A stretch of DNA of 64,000 bases from Meconema thalassinum (taxonomy: Eukaryota; Arthropoda; Insecta; Orthoptera; Tettigoniidae): positions 462,732,693 through 462,796,692 of the forward strand of contig OX336392.1 of NCBI GenBank assembly GCA_946902985.2, written 5' to 3'. Positions 34,112-45,846 of this stretch are shown here, one piece after another. A program made the translations under genes and the position numbers. Under the pieces are notes generated by a model. It ran no database searches. It saw only the letters and a program-made list of their open reading frames with translations, and had not been told where the DNA came from. Positions within the stretch are counted from its first letter, which is position 1, and each line of letters starts with the position of its first letter.

Positions 34112-34586
34112 AATTTATAACACGACTTAGGCCTAGCTTATATAGGCTAGCGAAGTTTCAGTTGTGTGGGCCATTATAGGCGTGGTTTATTTCACAAATA
34201 AGATATTGCCAACCCCACGTATACAAGAAAAACACAGTCGTGTGTTGTTTGTTTTGGGCGGAGAGAGCGGTGTTTGTATAGCGACATCCTGAACTAGCTC
34301 CAACTTTATTTCAAATAGCATTTCCACATAAGACACAATTGACTGTTACAAACTCCTTAAAATGAACATTTACTGTATTATCAACTTGTCATTCTTCAAA
34401 TTTGATGTGTATAGAATTCCTACGGGAGGCAAATCAATTGGGTCATTAAGGCTTTACATACAAAAACAAACATAACCTGGGGCTTACACCCCAGACCCCC
34501 TTGCATGTGGTACTAGCAGTAATTTTCAGCCAGGCAGTAGCGGACATAAATTCTATCTTATTAATATTTTACATACAAAAACAAAC
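34112..34586. other. Unassigned DNA
   Basis: No gene is seen. TACATACAAAAACAAAC occurs at about 34453 and 34569, flanking about 100 bp. This might be the target duplication of a small retroposed piece, or a local duplication at the splice donor of the neighbouring exon-like block. Confidence 0.4.
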
Positions 34587-34784
34587 CTGCTTCCATCAGA
34601 CTGCAGTATCCACTTAAATTTTTCCACAGGCACACAAAGATTCTTATAGAATACATTTACACTTAAAGAACTTGACACTTGAAAACACACTGACACTGGT
34701 GATATGTCATTAAAACTACCATCATCTTCTTTAACAAACAGGACACAATCATCTTTCATTATCACAGTGAAAGCCTCTTATTAA
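34587..34784 (-). CDS. Exon-like coding block, unknown protein
   Basis: On the minus strand a frame opens after a splice-acceptor-like AG at about 34785 (reading AFTVIMKDDCVLFVKEDDG). It runs through CFQVSSSLSVNVFYK and KFKWILQSDGSR and meets a donor-like AG/GTTTGT at about 34587. The alternating hydrophobic pattern looks like real beta-rich protein. I do not recognise the family. It lies on the same strand as the THAP-like block upstream, so both may be exons of one gene or pseudogene. Confidence 0.45.
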
Positions 34785-34856
34785 GCTTACTTCGAAAGAT
34801 ATCGAATGTAGAAATTGTATCCTGTTCACACCACTCAGCGAAATGTCATCTCTTCG

Positions 34857-35038
34857 TTACACATTTTGCAATCGCTCTTCCGGATTTTTCCTGTGTTTGG
34901 TAAGTGCAGTTGTGTGGTAGGTAGGACGATTGACTTGGGAAATTGTCGGAATGGCATCAGGGGTTAGTTTGGGAATTTTCCTGGGGACACGAATGTGTTC
35001 ACCATTTTCAACTGGGAATAGATCTTCTCTAACCACAA
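34857..35038 (-). pseudogene. THAP-domain-like fragment
   Basis: The minus-strand text FVVREDLFPVENGE...RKIPKLTPDAIPTISQVNRP resembles the C-terminal third of a THAP zinc finger: an HF-x-x-EDF-like stretch, then the K-L-x-P-D-A-I-P-T-I motif that corresponds to the family's AVPTIF signature. The upstream Cys/His part is missing, because a MITE-like element starts at 35039, right where the frame would continue. THAP domains occur in host regulators and P-element-like transposases. I cannot decide between these. Confidence 0.45.
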
Positions 35039-35574
35039 ACTGTGTCCCAATACTCAAGTTGTCTGCTATTGACTAGCTGCTAGCTACTACGTGCTATGTG
35101 CTATGCACAACGGAGATTTGGGACATGTCTGCTTGATCACAGCCTACTTCATAGACTTGTGTTCTGAAACGTACTGGACTTACATGCTGGTACCAAACCA
35201 ACACTCAAGATGGCGGTGATCTGCTACTCCTTGTAAGCTCTTTGCGCTTTCATCAGCTGTTTTAAATATACAATACATGAACGATGCGATCATGGTTGCG
35301 CCAAGATGATCACTTTTTAGCCGAGCCCTAATTTTGGTTTGTGTTTGGCTTAAGTCAAAGACAACCTACAATTTACATAACCAACAATTCCGATAAGCTA
35401 CAATTTCTATAACTTCCTTGACGTAGTCGACAATCTAGCATGCACTTTCGTTCACTACCTACTACAGACTTGATTGCTATGTGCTAAGAAGTATTGGATC
35501 ACGACTTCTGACGTCACATCCGGTAAAGTAGTCGACTATCTAGTTCACTGAAATTGTACTATTGGGACACAGCC
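35039..35574. mobile_element. MITE-like element with CTGTGTCCCAATA ends
   Basis: CTGTGTCCCAATA at about 35041-35053 is inverted at about 35560-35573 (attgggacacag). The interior contains AGCTAGCTACTACGTGCTATG-like and GACGTCAC motifs but no frame. No clear target duplication was found at the borders, so the exact ends are uncertain. Confidence 0.5.
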
Positions 35575-36039
35575 TTAGGATCGAAACGTTTAATACATAC
35601 AACTCTTTTAACTTCGAAAATTATCCGGGTGAATATTTCATATTCTTGAAATATCACAATGAACAGGCAATACTTCTCACATTACGTATTACCGGAATTT
35701 ATAATTATCCACAGTGCACTACACTACGTAAGGTACACTATTACAACAAATAACAGCACGAAATAACTTGAGATATGCGATATTTGAACGAAATTCTGGC
35801 AGCAGACCCACTTATAAACGTTGGTTCACAAAATGTAAACAACCCATATCCCCTCTCCAATTCCACTACGATTTCCGCCATTTTCTACTCTATCGATAGT
35901 GGCATTGCGGTCTGATTTATTGTAGTCGGTCTTGGCAAGACATTAAGAAATACATACAAGCTTTCATTTGTTTGGTTCCAATTGATATTTCACTGGTGCA
36001 TACAAAAATAACAAGTAGTTCCGTGAAGAACTATACAGC
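35575..36039. other. Unassigned DNA
   Basis: I see nothing supportable in this stretch. Confidence 0.5.
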
Positions 36040-37010
36040 CTATTTTCATATATCCTGAACTCGGATGGTTGAATCGCGGGAAACATCCATTTAAATATTT
36101 ATACTTCGCGTCGCCGCCATGTTGGATTTGTGCTCACCAGGTTACTGAAAGTCCTATAGCTGAACTTATGTTCATAGCCTATATGAACATAAAAAATATC
36201 AGTTTGATTGCTGTAAAGATTCGTAGATATTGAGAATCGTCAACATATTTCGGATGCTCGCCATTTTGGATAGTTATATGTATAGGCAGTAGAGTTAAGT
36301 ACCATTAAAGAAAATTTATAGCGTAGCTTCACTATTCAAACATTCACTTCGATCGCATGATTGCGAGACAAGAAATAATAACTTAATTTTAAAATTTCGC
36401 ACAGCTGCCATCTTGAGGTTATGTAAAAAATTGAACTAAATTCGATGCCAGTGCATTACAATATGTATAATCATTTACTGTACCACATTTCACTGCGCTC
36501 AGTGGGTTAAATCACGAGAAAAGTCTATTAAAATGTTTCAACTTCGCTTGTCCGCCATGTTCGTTTTGTACTTTACAGGTTTTTAAATATTACATAGATA
36601 ACCTTGTAGCAGAGCCCTTTATCATCGTACAAAATTTCAGAGTGATATCTTTAATACTTTCGGAGATATAGAATGCCAGTGAAATATTTCGCACAGCCGC
36701 CATTTTGAAGTTATGTAAACAATTGAACTAAATTAGACGCCAGTGCATTATAGTGTGTATAAATATTTTATGTACCAAGTTTCATTACATTTGGATGGTT
36801 AAATCGCGAGAAAAGTCTATTTAAAAGTCTCAAATTCGCTTGGCAGCCATGTTGGTTTTATAGTTACCAGGTTTTTGAAGGTTTCTTAGGTGAACGTCTA
36901 GTAGTGCCCTTTATCACCGTACAACATTTCAGGGTGATATCTGTAATAGTTTCGGAGACACTGAATGCTGGTGAAATAATTCGCACAGCCGCCATGTTGG
37001 ATTGGTGAGA
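36040..37010 (+). repeat. Tandem array, about 293 bp period
   Basis: Diverged units are marked by TTCGCACAGC(C/T)GCCAT at about 36397, 36688 and 36980, and by ATCGCGAGAAAAGTCTAT-type text at about 36073, 36510 and 36793. Other shared blocks are CTTTATCA-CGTACAA and GTTTCATTACATTTGGATGG. The array ends with a GTTTCATTGAAATCGCTCC block and an (AC)n tract. A fragment of the same family (atttcggatgctcgccattttggat) lies at 57625-57680. Confidence 0.7.
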
Positions 37011-37111
37011 CACAATAAAATTTGAAGGAAACGGTCGAGGTCGGCCAGAATGGGGCTATGATCTTACCGAGTTTCATTGAAATCGCTCCAGCCGTTCAAA
37101 AGTTATTAGGG

Positions 37112-37120
37112 GGACACACA

Positions 37121-37152
<32 letters not shown>

Positions 37153-37166
37153 GCGCACACACACAC
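37112..37166. repeat. (AC)n microsatellite
   Basis: This is a CACACA tract with a few G interruptions at the right edge of the tandem array. A 65-residue frame over it is repeat-derived. Confidence 0.85.
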
Positions 37167-37210
37167 GGACAAAAGGTGATCTCATAAGCCTATTTTTTTC
37201 AAAATTGAAA

Positions 37211-37996
37211 ATAGGCTAAAAATAGTGTAAAACTGTGCCCCCTCTTCCCCTAGTAGGAAGTTGTACTGCCACAATTCTTATTTCACTAAGGTGTGTCGAG
37301 TGATTCTCTGAACCCTGATAATGTTACATGATACACTTGGTAGATCAGTGCAAAAAACATCTAATATAGTTGCATCAGTTACTTTTTAACTGCTGAATTG
37401 CCTTTAATGAGCCGACAGTTTAACCCTCTTGCTCTCAGGCCATTTGGGTTGTATGCCTTAAGTCAGTCAGCTGTGTTCTGATGAAATTACGCTATGTTTT
37501 ATAAAAAATTATAACACCTACCTTCAACTGGGGCTACATTGGCCCAACTGGAAATAAAAGTTTTTGATTTTCAAAGTACACATACATCAACATTTGCACG
37601 CAGTACCTATCCTAAATCATCGGTGGCAACACTAGCAAGCTTCTGAGATATTTGAAATCCTTCCAAAATCATCCTCCAGAGTACAGTGCTAATGTTTTTG
37701 AACAACAAGGAAGAAGCGCAATTTTTGTTACCTTCCCACTGTGTGTTGTACATTGGCTCATATAAGCGGGAAAAATCTGGTAAGTTGACAATGAAATACC
37801 ACAATCATTTAGTTGTATGCTCTGAAGGTAAGATTAAGTAATTCTTCACACTTTATTGTTAATCTGGGACTGATTGAATTGTGAGCTGGTCTGCACCAAA
37901 ATTGGGGCTACTTTGTCCTGGGTAAATGAGCAGTAGGTTCAACTTAGCATAGTAGGTCTAATTGTTAAGTGTTCTGCATTTATTGTTATTTTGCAG
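37211..37996. other. Unassigned DNA, probably intronic
   Basis: No gene or element is recognised. It ends in tattgttattttgcag, a strong splice acceptor for the exon-like block at 37997. Confidence 0.45.
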
Positions 37997-38004
37997 ATGG
38001 AAAC

Positions 38005-38235
38005 ATGATTCGTGTATATAAAAGGAAGATTGGGGCGAGAAGTTATGCCAATTATACAGAAGATGATCTGGAAAAGTGTTTAGAAGAAATTAGGTGAGGG
38101 CAAAAAAGTCAGAGAGATGCTTCAAATCTCAATGGAATTCCTAGAAGCACCTTAAAGAACAAACTGAAAGGAAAATTTGTGAAAAAGCATGGTCATCCAA
38201 CAGTATTTCGCCCTGAAGAAGAGGAAATGTTTGTA
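38005..38235 (+). pseudogene. Pogo/Tigger-like transposase, N-terminal HTH part
   Basis: After the acceptor AG at 37995-37996 the frame starts at ATG 38005 (MIRVYKRKIGARSYANYTED, then LEKCLEEIR) and hits TGA at 38095-38097. It then continues in frame (QKSQRDASNLNGIPRSTLKN, then FRPEEEEMF). This is a psq-type helix-turn-helix as found at the start of pogo-family transposases and domesticated relatives. The text stops matching at about 38235, and the next part of such a protein (SHMIKMVEFGLPLVQADLR) is found 12.4 kb away at 50679, in the same orientation. The gene was therefore split by a stack of insertions. Confidence 0.7.
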
Positions 38236-38317
38236 TACCAAACGCCAGGTCAAGTCCTGGGGAAAATATCCCTCCGTGCATCTCCTCTCTCTGTCCGATC
38301 TTGTGTTTCCGGCATGA
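38236..38317. other. Left edge of the insertion that split the pogo-like gene
   Basis: This short stretch starts with TACCAAACGCCAGG. The right edge of the stack ends ...GAGGTATACCG before GTA. GTA is present on both sides (38233-38235 and 50676-50678) and could be a 2-3 bp target duplication. Inverted similarity between the edges is weak (TATACC, then TCAAG-CC). Confidence 0.35.
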
Positions 38318-38458
38318 AATACAATACAATACAATACAAAACTCTTTTATTTCCAGAACCTGCATCATACAGAATTGGATACGTCACACAACAGACTCAC
38401 AGTTAAATTTACATATTTACAACTTTTTTTTTACATAATTAAACAGTTACATGTTTCT

Positions 38459-39520
38459 TTAAAATTCACTTAAAGAATACAACACTTTCTGGGCTAGGTA
38501 TATCTTGAGAGACTTTCTGAACCCAGTTCCAGTCAAATATTTTAAGTGGTTTGGAAGCTTATTGTGGTATATAGCTCCCTTTTTGAAAGGATCCTTTTCT
38601 GCATATTGTTTATTTAACCTCTTTTGAAAATAGTCCTTCTGCCCTCTGGTTTCATGATTGTGGACAATGTTGATTGTGACAACTTTATGTTGATTTTCCC
38701 TTACAAGTAAGATAACTTTGAAAATATACATTGAAAATATTGTTAAAATATTATGCGTCTTAAATGCAACTCTGCATGATTCTCTCGATTTCAACCCAAA
38801 CAAGTATCGTATTACTCGTTTCTGCAGTTTAAATATTCTCTCCATATTCCTATTTGCTGCCCCACCCCATATCTCAATACCGTATGATATCTGTGAATGT
38901 ATTAATCCATAGTAGACTGTTAATTGATATTCGCTGCTTAAGTATATTGAAATTCTCTTTAAAACGAAGGAGGTTTTGTTATTTTTTTTACAGATTTCAT
39001 TTATATGCTCTTCCCATGATCATTTAAGATCTATTGTAACACCCAAAAATTTTGCTGAGGCTACCTGTTGAATATCATCAGATCCACAGTTAAGATTTCG
39101 ATCTACTTCTAAATTATTTCCCTTATGCCTGTTAAATATTACAAAGTTGGTTCTTGAAGCGTTTACACTTAACATTATCTCATTAAAATATTGAGTGACA
39201 AGATCAATACTATTTTGAGTTTCTTGAAGAGTAATTGTTTTATTACAGTTCCAGTTCAAAATTGAGGTATTGTCTGCATACGAAACACTCAAACTATTTT
39301 TTGACTGTGGTACATCATTTACATAGAGAATAAAAAGGAGGGGACCAAGGATTGAACCTTGAGGTACACCTTTTTTAACTAAACCAGGAGTGGATTGGAA
39401 CTTGGATATATTTTCACCATTCTTAAAAGGAATTTCTGTAAATTGCCATCTATTATTCAAATATGATTTCAACAGTTCCAATGCTATTCCCCTTATACCA
39501 TAAGCCTCTACCTTATCCAA
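38459..39520 (-). pseudogene. CR1-like LINE, RT palm and C-terminus
   Basis: 39520-39020 reads the RT palm (KKGVPQGSILGPLLFILYVND near 39370, then SVSYADNTSIL near 39270). The second catalytic Asp is Asn here (YADN, codon AAT), a change expected to abolish polymerase activity. The frame breaks at about 39020, and 38845-38459 carries the C-terminal region (RIFKLQKRVIRYLFGL). Confidence 0.8.
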
Positions 39521-39700
39521 TTATAATTGATGATCTACTGTATCAAATGCTTTTGTCAAATCTACGAAAACCTCAACAGCACATTTATTATCATCAAGAG
39601 AAGCAAGCAGAGTTTCATAAAATTCTCCAATGGCATGTATAGTTGATAAGCCCTTCCTGAAACCAAACTGATTATTATTTATTAAATCATTCTTATCAAT

Positions 39701-40064
39701 GTTGTTGTTGTTGTTGTTTTAGTCTTCAGTCTTTTGACTGGTTTGCTGCAGCTCTCCATGCCTTCCTGTCCTGAGCCAATCGTTTCATCTCTACATAGCT
39801 ACCACACCCTACATCCGAGGCTATCTGTTTAACATATTCTAACCTTGGTCTACCCCTACAGTTCTTATCCTCAACCCTTCCTTCCATAACTAAGCTTGCT
39901 ATTCCTGGGTGTCTTAGTATGTGTCCTACCAACCTATCTCTTCTCTTCATTAGCAGTCGCCAGAAACATCTCTCCTCTCCCACTCGCCTTAAGTTTTGTA
40001 ACCCTATCTACCAATCTGATCATCATTCTCCTGTCACACCACATTTCAAATGCTTCAATTCTCC
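39701..40064 (-). mobile_element. 5'-truncated LINE tail with 10-bp TSD
   Basis: This is a 364-bp insertion. TCTTATCAAT at 39691-39700 is repeated at 40065-40074, immediately bordering it. On the minus strand it encodes the last 110-120 residues of an RTE-type ORF2 (RRDRLVGHILRHPGIASLV, then CRGRPRLEYVKQIASDVG near 39830), a short 3' UTR (AAAGACTGAAGACTAAAAC) and an (AAC)n tail at 39701-39716. The frame covering 39726-39983 is the last part of this. It interrupts the RT of the CR1-like LINE. Confidence 0.88.
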
Positions 40065-40114
40065 TCTTATCAATAAACTCAATTATTCTATTGTAAATCA
40101 CATATTCTAAAATT

Positions 40115-41851
40115 TTACAAAAATGTAGAGATACGGGTGATCGGTCTGTAGTTACCTAGTTGATGTCTGTCACCCTTTTTAAAAATTGGTTTAACAACGG
40201 ATAGCTTTAGTATATCTGGGAAGATACCCTTTAAGAGACACATATTTATCAGTTCTGTAAGAATGTCTAGGATTGAACCATAGCACTGTTTCAACAACCA
40301 GGGTGAAATTTCATCCCAACCATGACTATGTTTACATTGTAATTTCTGACTATCGTACTTATTTCATCTTTGGTAGTTGGTTTCAGGAAGATTGACTTAT
40401 TACATGTGATTTGCTTTATACTGCTATTACCACATTTATTTCCTACAACATTATGATCATTATATTTTGCTCTATTACTGTTTACAGTCACACTGTTCCT
40501 AGCGGGTGGCTGAATGAAATAATCATTGAATGCTGTTACTACTTGTAAAGGTGCATTAACAACACTGCTATTGATATTTATCGAAATATTTTCCCATGTG
40601 TTGCTTTTATCAAGACCTGAAATATCTTTAGCTATTTGCCATACTTCTTTGGCAAAGTTGTTAGAATTTGTTATTCTATTTTCATATTCTTGTGCTTTAT
40701 TTTTTTTATTTCTTCATAATATTTTACTTTAAATTTGTTATAGTTATCTTTATAAAGCTTCAATCCTGTTTGCTTGTACCTATCGAAAGCATCAATCATG
40801 TTTTGTTTTTTCCTATGGCACAGATCAGACAGTTTTGTTGTTTTAGTGCTCTGGTGATTCCTATTTATTCTTCTAACTAATGGGCAGGATAAATTAAGAC
40901 ACACTTTAAAAATAGAACAGAATTTTTTCCAGGCAGCATTTACATCCCTAATATTCCTCACTTCCCCCAATCAACATTACCAAGTTCTTCTGTGAGTTTC
41001 ATTACTTTATTATTAGATACATTTCGAGTGTACTTCCATGTAGACTGATTTAATTGAGATTCATGAGGAAATGCAATTTTTAATTCCTGGCCACGATGGT
41101 CAGATACAAAATTTTCACACAACAGTGCAATTACTTCATTCGTCTGGCATGTTAGTAATAATGTAGTCGATTAATGTTTCAGAATGTTTAGTTACCCTAG
41201 TTGGCTCCTTGACAAGATTATTAAGGCCAAATGACAATACAATGTCTTTGAATGTCTCGAAGGACCTGTCATGTGAAAACCAGTCTATATTGAAATCACC
41301 GACTACTATTATGTTTCTATATTTTTGGCTACTTTATTCAGAAGTAAATCAGACTGTCTTAGGAATATTTCCATATTTCCACTTGGGGTTCTATATAGTC
41401 CTGCTATAAATATTTCAAAATCATCATTCAGCTGAATTAAAATACCTGCAATATCAAAGTCATGATCCCTTCCATAGCTATTAACCCACCCGAATTCCTG
41501 GTATCTAACATTTATTTTACAGTACAGACTCACACCCCCACCTTTCATTTCTTCTCGACAGTAACTACTGGCTAGTATATAATTATCTAGATGCATGGTT
41601 TTTATTTCCTCCCTCTCACACCAATGTTCAGTGAACACAGCAACACTGTAGTTTTTTGAATTTATGAGGTTATTTAAATGATCTACTTTATTACTTAGAT
41701 GTTGAACATTCTGATGGTAGATATGCATATAATAATCAATATTGAACCCTTTTAATTTACTATTAGTGGTTTCTGAATACACCTGCTGAATCTGTTTTTC
41801 AGATCCAGCTTCTTCTAACAGTTTCCCTGGTTCTGATACCCAAGTGCCCAC
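40115..41851 (-). pseudogene. CR1-like LINE ORF2, endonuclease, linker and RT start
   Basis: 41851-41309 is the endonuclease N-terminal part (YHQNVQHLSNKVDHL, FTEHWC with Glu, GGGVSLYC, then IAGLYRTPSG). The linker is at 40970-40671. 40491-40115 reads the RT beginning (SVVKPIFKKGDRHQLGNYRP near 40170). Frames change at least four times. The ORF2 start overlaps the ORF1 end by 37 nt (41815-41851). Confidence 0.75.
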
Positions 41852-42586
41852 TGTAATGTAATGGTGTCTACCTTTTCCTTTAACTTCATGTTAATAATTT
41901 TACTTATTTCACAACTTAAGACTTCCTTACCTAGCTTATTCAAATGTTGACCGTGTCTAGTGTGCATAGCTCTATCCAACCTACTAACATCTAGCATATG
42001 AACATTGCGAAAATGTTTACATACCTTCGCAATCCCTACATTCGTGTCTTTTACAGCTTCATTTACACAGGATTTCTCCATTAGACCATACCTGTGGGGA
42101 AGGTTCACAACTACGACGTTAGTGTGGGTGAGCGAAGATAGAGTTCCTTTCAGAGACCTGATCACATTTTTACCTTCATTTCTTGAAACTTCATTAGAGC
42201 CGCCAACGATCACTACAAAATCACTCGAAGATAACGAAGCTGTTCCACTTTTTGACCCACTCACAACTGCAGTAAATGATGCCGCGGGTTTCACTATTGG
42301 AGTGACTGCCATGTTACCACAACTCGCCAAGATATTAGCTGCTGCTCCACGTCCGTGACTGTCCGAATAAATCAACACTTTACCTACTTTCTTCTGATGT
42401 TTAGTAGACTTAGGCACACTTGTTTTTCACTGATGTGTTATTGTCCCTTACTTCTTGGAGTCCCCCAAATAAGTTCTTAAGCGGCACACACACACTATTG
42501 TCCACGATCTTAGGCCTAAAATTTGGCCCAGTACCACGTTTCACAACATGAGTCCACTTTTCACTTCTTTCGCCCTGGTCTATACT
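41815..42586 (-). pseudogene. CR1-like LINE ORF1, esterase domain
   Basis: This is the second part of ORF1. It contains an SGNH-type esterase: block I IYSDSHGRG near 42365, block III VIVGGSNEV near 42210 and block V TRHGQHLNKLGKE near 41960 with the catalytic His. Esterase-bearing ORF1 is known from CR1-group LINEs. A one-base shift lies in the A-run at about 42423-42428. The N-terminal part of the same ORF lies at 48465-48785, beyond the BEL/Pao element. The catalytic Ser, Gly/Asn and His blocks look intact. Confidence 0.75.
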
Positions 42587-42800
42587 TGTGAGAAAAATAC
42601 TAGAATATCTCGAGCTGACTTTTATCAATTATGTGTATGTTGGTATTGAAGTGTGCGTTATGTTTTTGAACACACCCAGTTGAAGCATGGAACATGGTTG
42701 AAGCTTAAGTTAATGCAATGTTTGTATGTGAATAAATTGTGGTTCAATGTCTCCTTAGAAAGAGTCTTCTCGTTAAGTAATTGTTTCGTGTATTCCCACA
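42587..42800 (+). repeat. BEL/Pao 5' LTR
   Basis: This LTR begins TGTGAGAAAAATACTAG and ends TATTCCCACA, with TGT...ACA termini. It contains ATAAA-like text (gtgaataaattgtgg) about 70 bp before the end. Compared with the 3' LTR it differs at about five to six positions (for example aaatac/aagac, CGAG/CGAA, AGCATG/AGAATG, TTTCG/TTTAG). Confidence 0.9.
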
Positions 42801-42843
42801 TTTGGCGACCAATGACAAGACGAAATTTATATATAGAATAGCA

Positions 42844-43580
42844 ATGGATAAGTTAATTAAAGTTCGAGCGGTACGCCGGCGTGCTTACACGCGAATTTTT
42901 AAGAAGATCGTCGACGGCCTAGAAAGTGTAGTACTTGATCCAGTTGCTATTGAAGCAGAATTTAATTTACTTCGGGAAAAGCGGGAAGACCTACGAGTGT
43001 TGGACAACCAGATATTCGATTTAATGCTGGAAGCGGACGAAGATGAGGATAACCTAGAAAAAGAGGTTAGTGTCACCGATGATTATTCAAGTAAATTCAA
43101 CAATCTACAGATTAACGTTGCTACATTGTTGAGAGAGAAACAACAGCAGAATGTTATCAGTGAAAGTCCTTCAAGTGTTGGTTCATTCGCTCAGCGAAAG
43201 TATAAGCTTCCATTGCTCGAACTTACGAAATTCAGTGGTAATCCAAAACAATGGCTACAATTTTGGGCTCAGTTTGGTAAAATTGATGAAGATAACATTT
43301 AGATCCCTCGGATAAGTATCAGTATCTTCTTCAAGCCACTACTGAAGGTTCTCGTGCCAGAGAAGTAGTCAGTAGTTATCCTGCTACTTCTGAAAACTAC
43401 CCCAAGGCCGTGGAAGCATTAAAGTCTCGTTTTGGTAGAGAGGATGAACTAGTTGAAGTATATGTTAGAGAATTACTTAGGCTCGTACTGCAAGCTAGCA
43501 ATCCTTTTGGTATGACTTTATGCTCATTGTATGATCGGCTTGAAAGTTATTTAAGAGCTCTGGAATCTTAAAAGGTTACC
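42844..43580 (+). pseudogene. BEL/Pao gag, N-terminal part, frameshifted
   Basis: From ATG 42844 the frame reads a BEL-type gag start (MDKLIKVRAVRRRAYTRI, a coiled-coil-like acidic stretch, then PLLELTKFSGNPKQWLQFW near 43210). It stops at 43300-43302. The capsid-like part continues in the next frame (43305-43570, with YQYLLQATTEGSRAREVV and ALKSRFGRE), which is again closed at 43571. Confidence 0.8.
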
Positions 43581-43581
43581 A

Positions 43582-45846
43582 TTGATAAGTGAAGCTATGC
43601 TTTTTCCGCTTATGGAATCTTGTTTGCCTGAAGAACTTTTAAGAGCATGGCAAAGATCTCTAGCTTCACATGCACGAGAGGCCAATGCACCCAGTGGAGA
43701 CATGGGAAAGGCTCGACTAACACAAATCATGGAATTTTTAAGGTCTGAGGTTGAAAGTGAACAAAGAATTTCTATGGCAATGTCAGGTTTCGGTCTTAGA
43801 GATGCAGATAAATCTAGAAGGAAGGACACAAAGCATGAAGCAAAAGGTGGAGGGAATCAACCCACATCTGTCTCAAATGAAATCCCTACTGCCACAGGGT
43901 TGTTCACAGCCTCTAAAGATACCGCTAGTAAGAAATGTATATTTTGCTCTTATAGTCACAATCCTCAGGACTGTATTAAAGCTCAGGACTTGTATTTACT
44001 AGAAAGAAAACAAGTAGTAGAGAAAAGTAGGGCCTGTTTCTGCTGTCTGCAAGTTGGTCACCCTGCTAAGAAATGTAGGAATCGTCCCAAGTGTATCGTC
44101 TGTGGAAAGGGGCATTTTGCATTAATGTGCGGAGAGATACAGACAGAGCGACATAGGAAAAGGGCTGAAGTTCATCAACCAGTTAGACAAAATAAGTTAC
44201 CGGGTAACGCTTGCAAAGACGAGGCCCTTGCAGCAGTAGGAAATCATTGCAATGTCCTGATGCAAACGCTGGTAGTCTATGTGAAGGGCAACAATGATCG
44301 AATACGTAAGGCGAGACTTTTGATTGACTCGGCGTCCCACCGTTCATATATATTGGCTAGTACTGCTGCTGAAATGGGGTATGTTCCACGCTCACAGGAA
44401 TTAATTCAGCATGCACTTTTTGGAGGAACAACAACTGGAGTGGTGCAACATGATGTATTCACACTTCACCTTTCTAAATTGGACAAGTCATACCATTGTC
44501 ATTTTGATGTACTTGGTCAACAAAAGATTTGTGGACAGATTTCTTCTGTTATTGATGGCCCTTGGATACAGGAACTTGTTTTGCACGACATTGAATTAAA
44601 TGATGTTGGCTCTTCAGCAGATATTGAAATGTTGCTTGGAGCTGATTATGCTGCTAAACTTTGGACTGGAAAAAGAGTGCAACTGAGTTCGGGACTAGTA
44701 GCGATGGAGACAATATTTGGTTGGACACTGTCAGGGAAATTTCCAGGTATCTTGCCCAGTAATGAGAGTCTAGCCATTGTTGTGTCAAGCATGCTGACCA
44801 AGGAAGCAACCATTACAGATTTGTGGACTTTGGATACACTTGGCATACTGGACCCTGCTGAGAAGAAAAGTAAACTACAATTGCAAGAGACTGTTCATCA
44901 ACATGTCTTGGATACAGTAAGGCTCAATGAAGATGAGAGACTTGAGTGCTGCCTGCCATGGGTAGAAAATCATCCTCCACTTCCTGACAACTATAATATG
45001 GCTATGAAAAGAGTTCATTCTACAATCAAAAGATCACAGTCTGAAGGTTATTATCATGATTATCAGTCTGTTTTGGATGAGTGGTTACAAGAAGGTGTAA
45101 TAGAGGAGGTAACGGCTGAAACAATGAGTTCTCCTTGCCATTATTTACCACATCGTCATGTCGTTAAGCAGAACAGTACCACACCTATTCGCCCAGTGTT
45201 CGATGCATCGGCATGTGAAAATAAGAATCCCAGTCTCAACAATTGTATTGAAAAGGGACCAAATCTTATTGAACTACTTCCTTCCGTATTGGCTCACTTC
45301 CGGTTGAAAGAAATTGGAGTGATGGCTGACATCCGCCGTGCATTCTTACAGATCAGTCTCTCTAAAGGGGACCGACCATTCTTGTGGATTGACCGACAGG
45401 GTACCTTAAAGATTTATCAGCATTGTCGAGTGGTTTTTGGAGTGTCATGTAGTCCATACCTATTAGGAGCAGTGATCAAGTACAACATAGAGACTGTCCT
45501 TAGTCAGTGCAAGGAGGGAAAATCATCATATTCTCAAGATTTGGTAGAATTGCTATCCCGCAGTTTTTATGTTGACAACTGTTTGACCAGTGTACATGAT
45601 GTAAAACAGTTGCAGCAGTTCATTAATGAAGCAACTTCTATCATGGGAGAGAGAAAGTTCGAGCTTCGAGGGTGGGAGTACACCAACCCCCTTGTAACCC
45701 CCGGAAAACCTGTCAATGTTTTAGGATTGCTTTGGGATAAATCTGAAGATACTTTGAGAATTAACACAGAAAACCTAAATACCCTTTGTCTGGAGAAAAT
45801 AACTAAGAAGGTCATTCATTCTCTCGGCAGCTCATCGGATATTTGA
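43582..45846 (+). pseudogene. BEL/Pao gag C-terminus, protease and RT (754 aa open)
   Basis: In order: the end of the capsid (LPLMESCLPEELLRAW); Cys/His knuckles at about residues 113-190 (CCLQVGHPAKKC, CIVCGKGHFALMC); an aspartic protease with LIDSASHRSYI near residue 247; and the BEL reverse transcriptase with RPVFDAS near residue 540, GVMADIRRAFLQI (first Asp) near 578, and FYVDNC near 660. YVDN instead of YVDD at the active site also occurs in some BEL/Pao relatives as I remember them, so it need not be a lesion. The frame closes at 45844-45846, before the RNase H. Confidence 0.85.
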
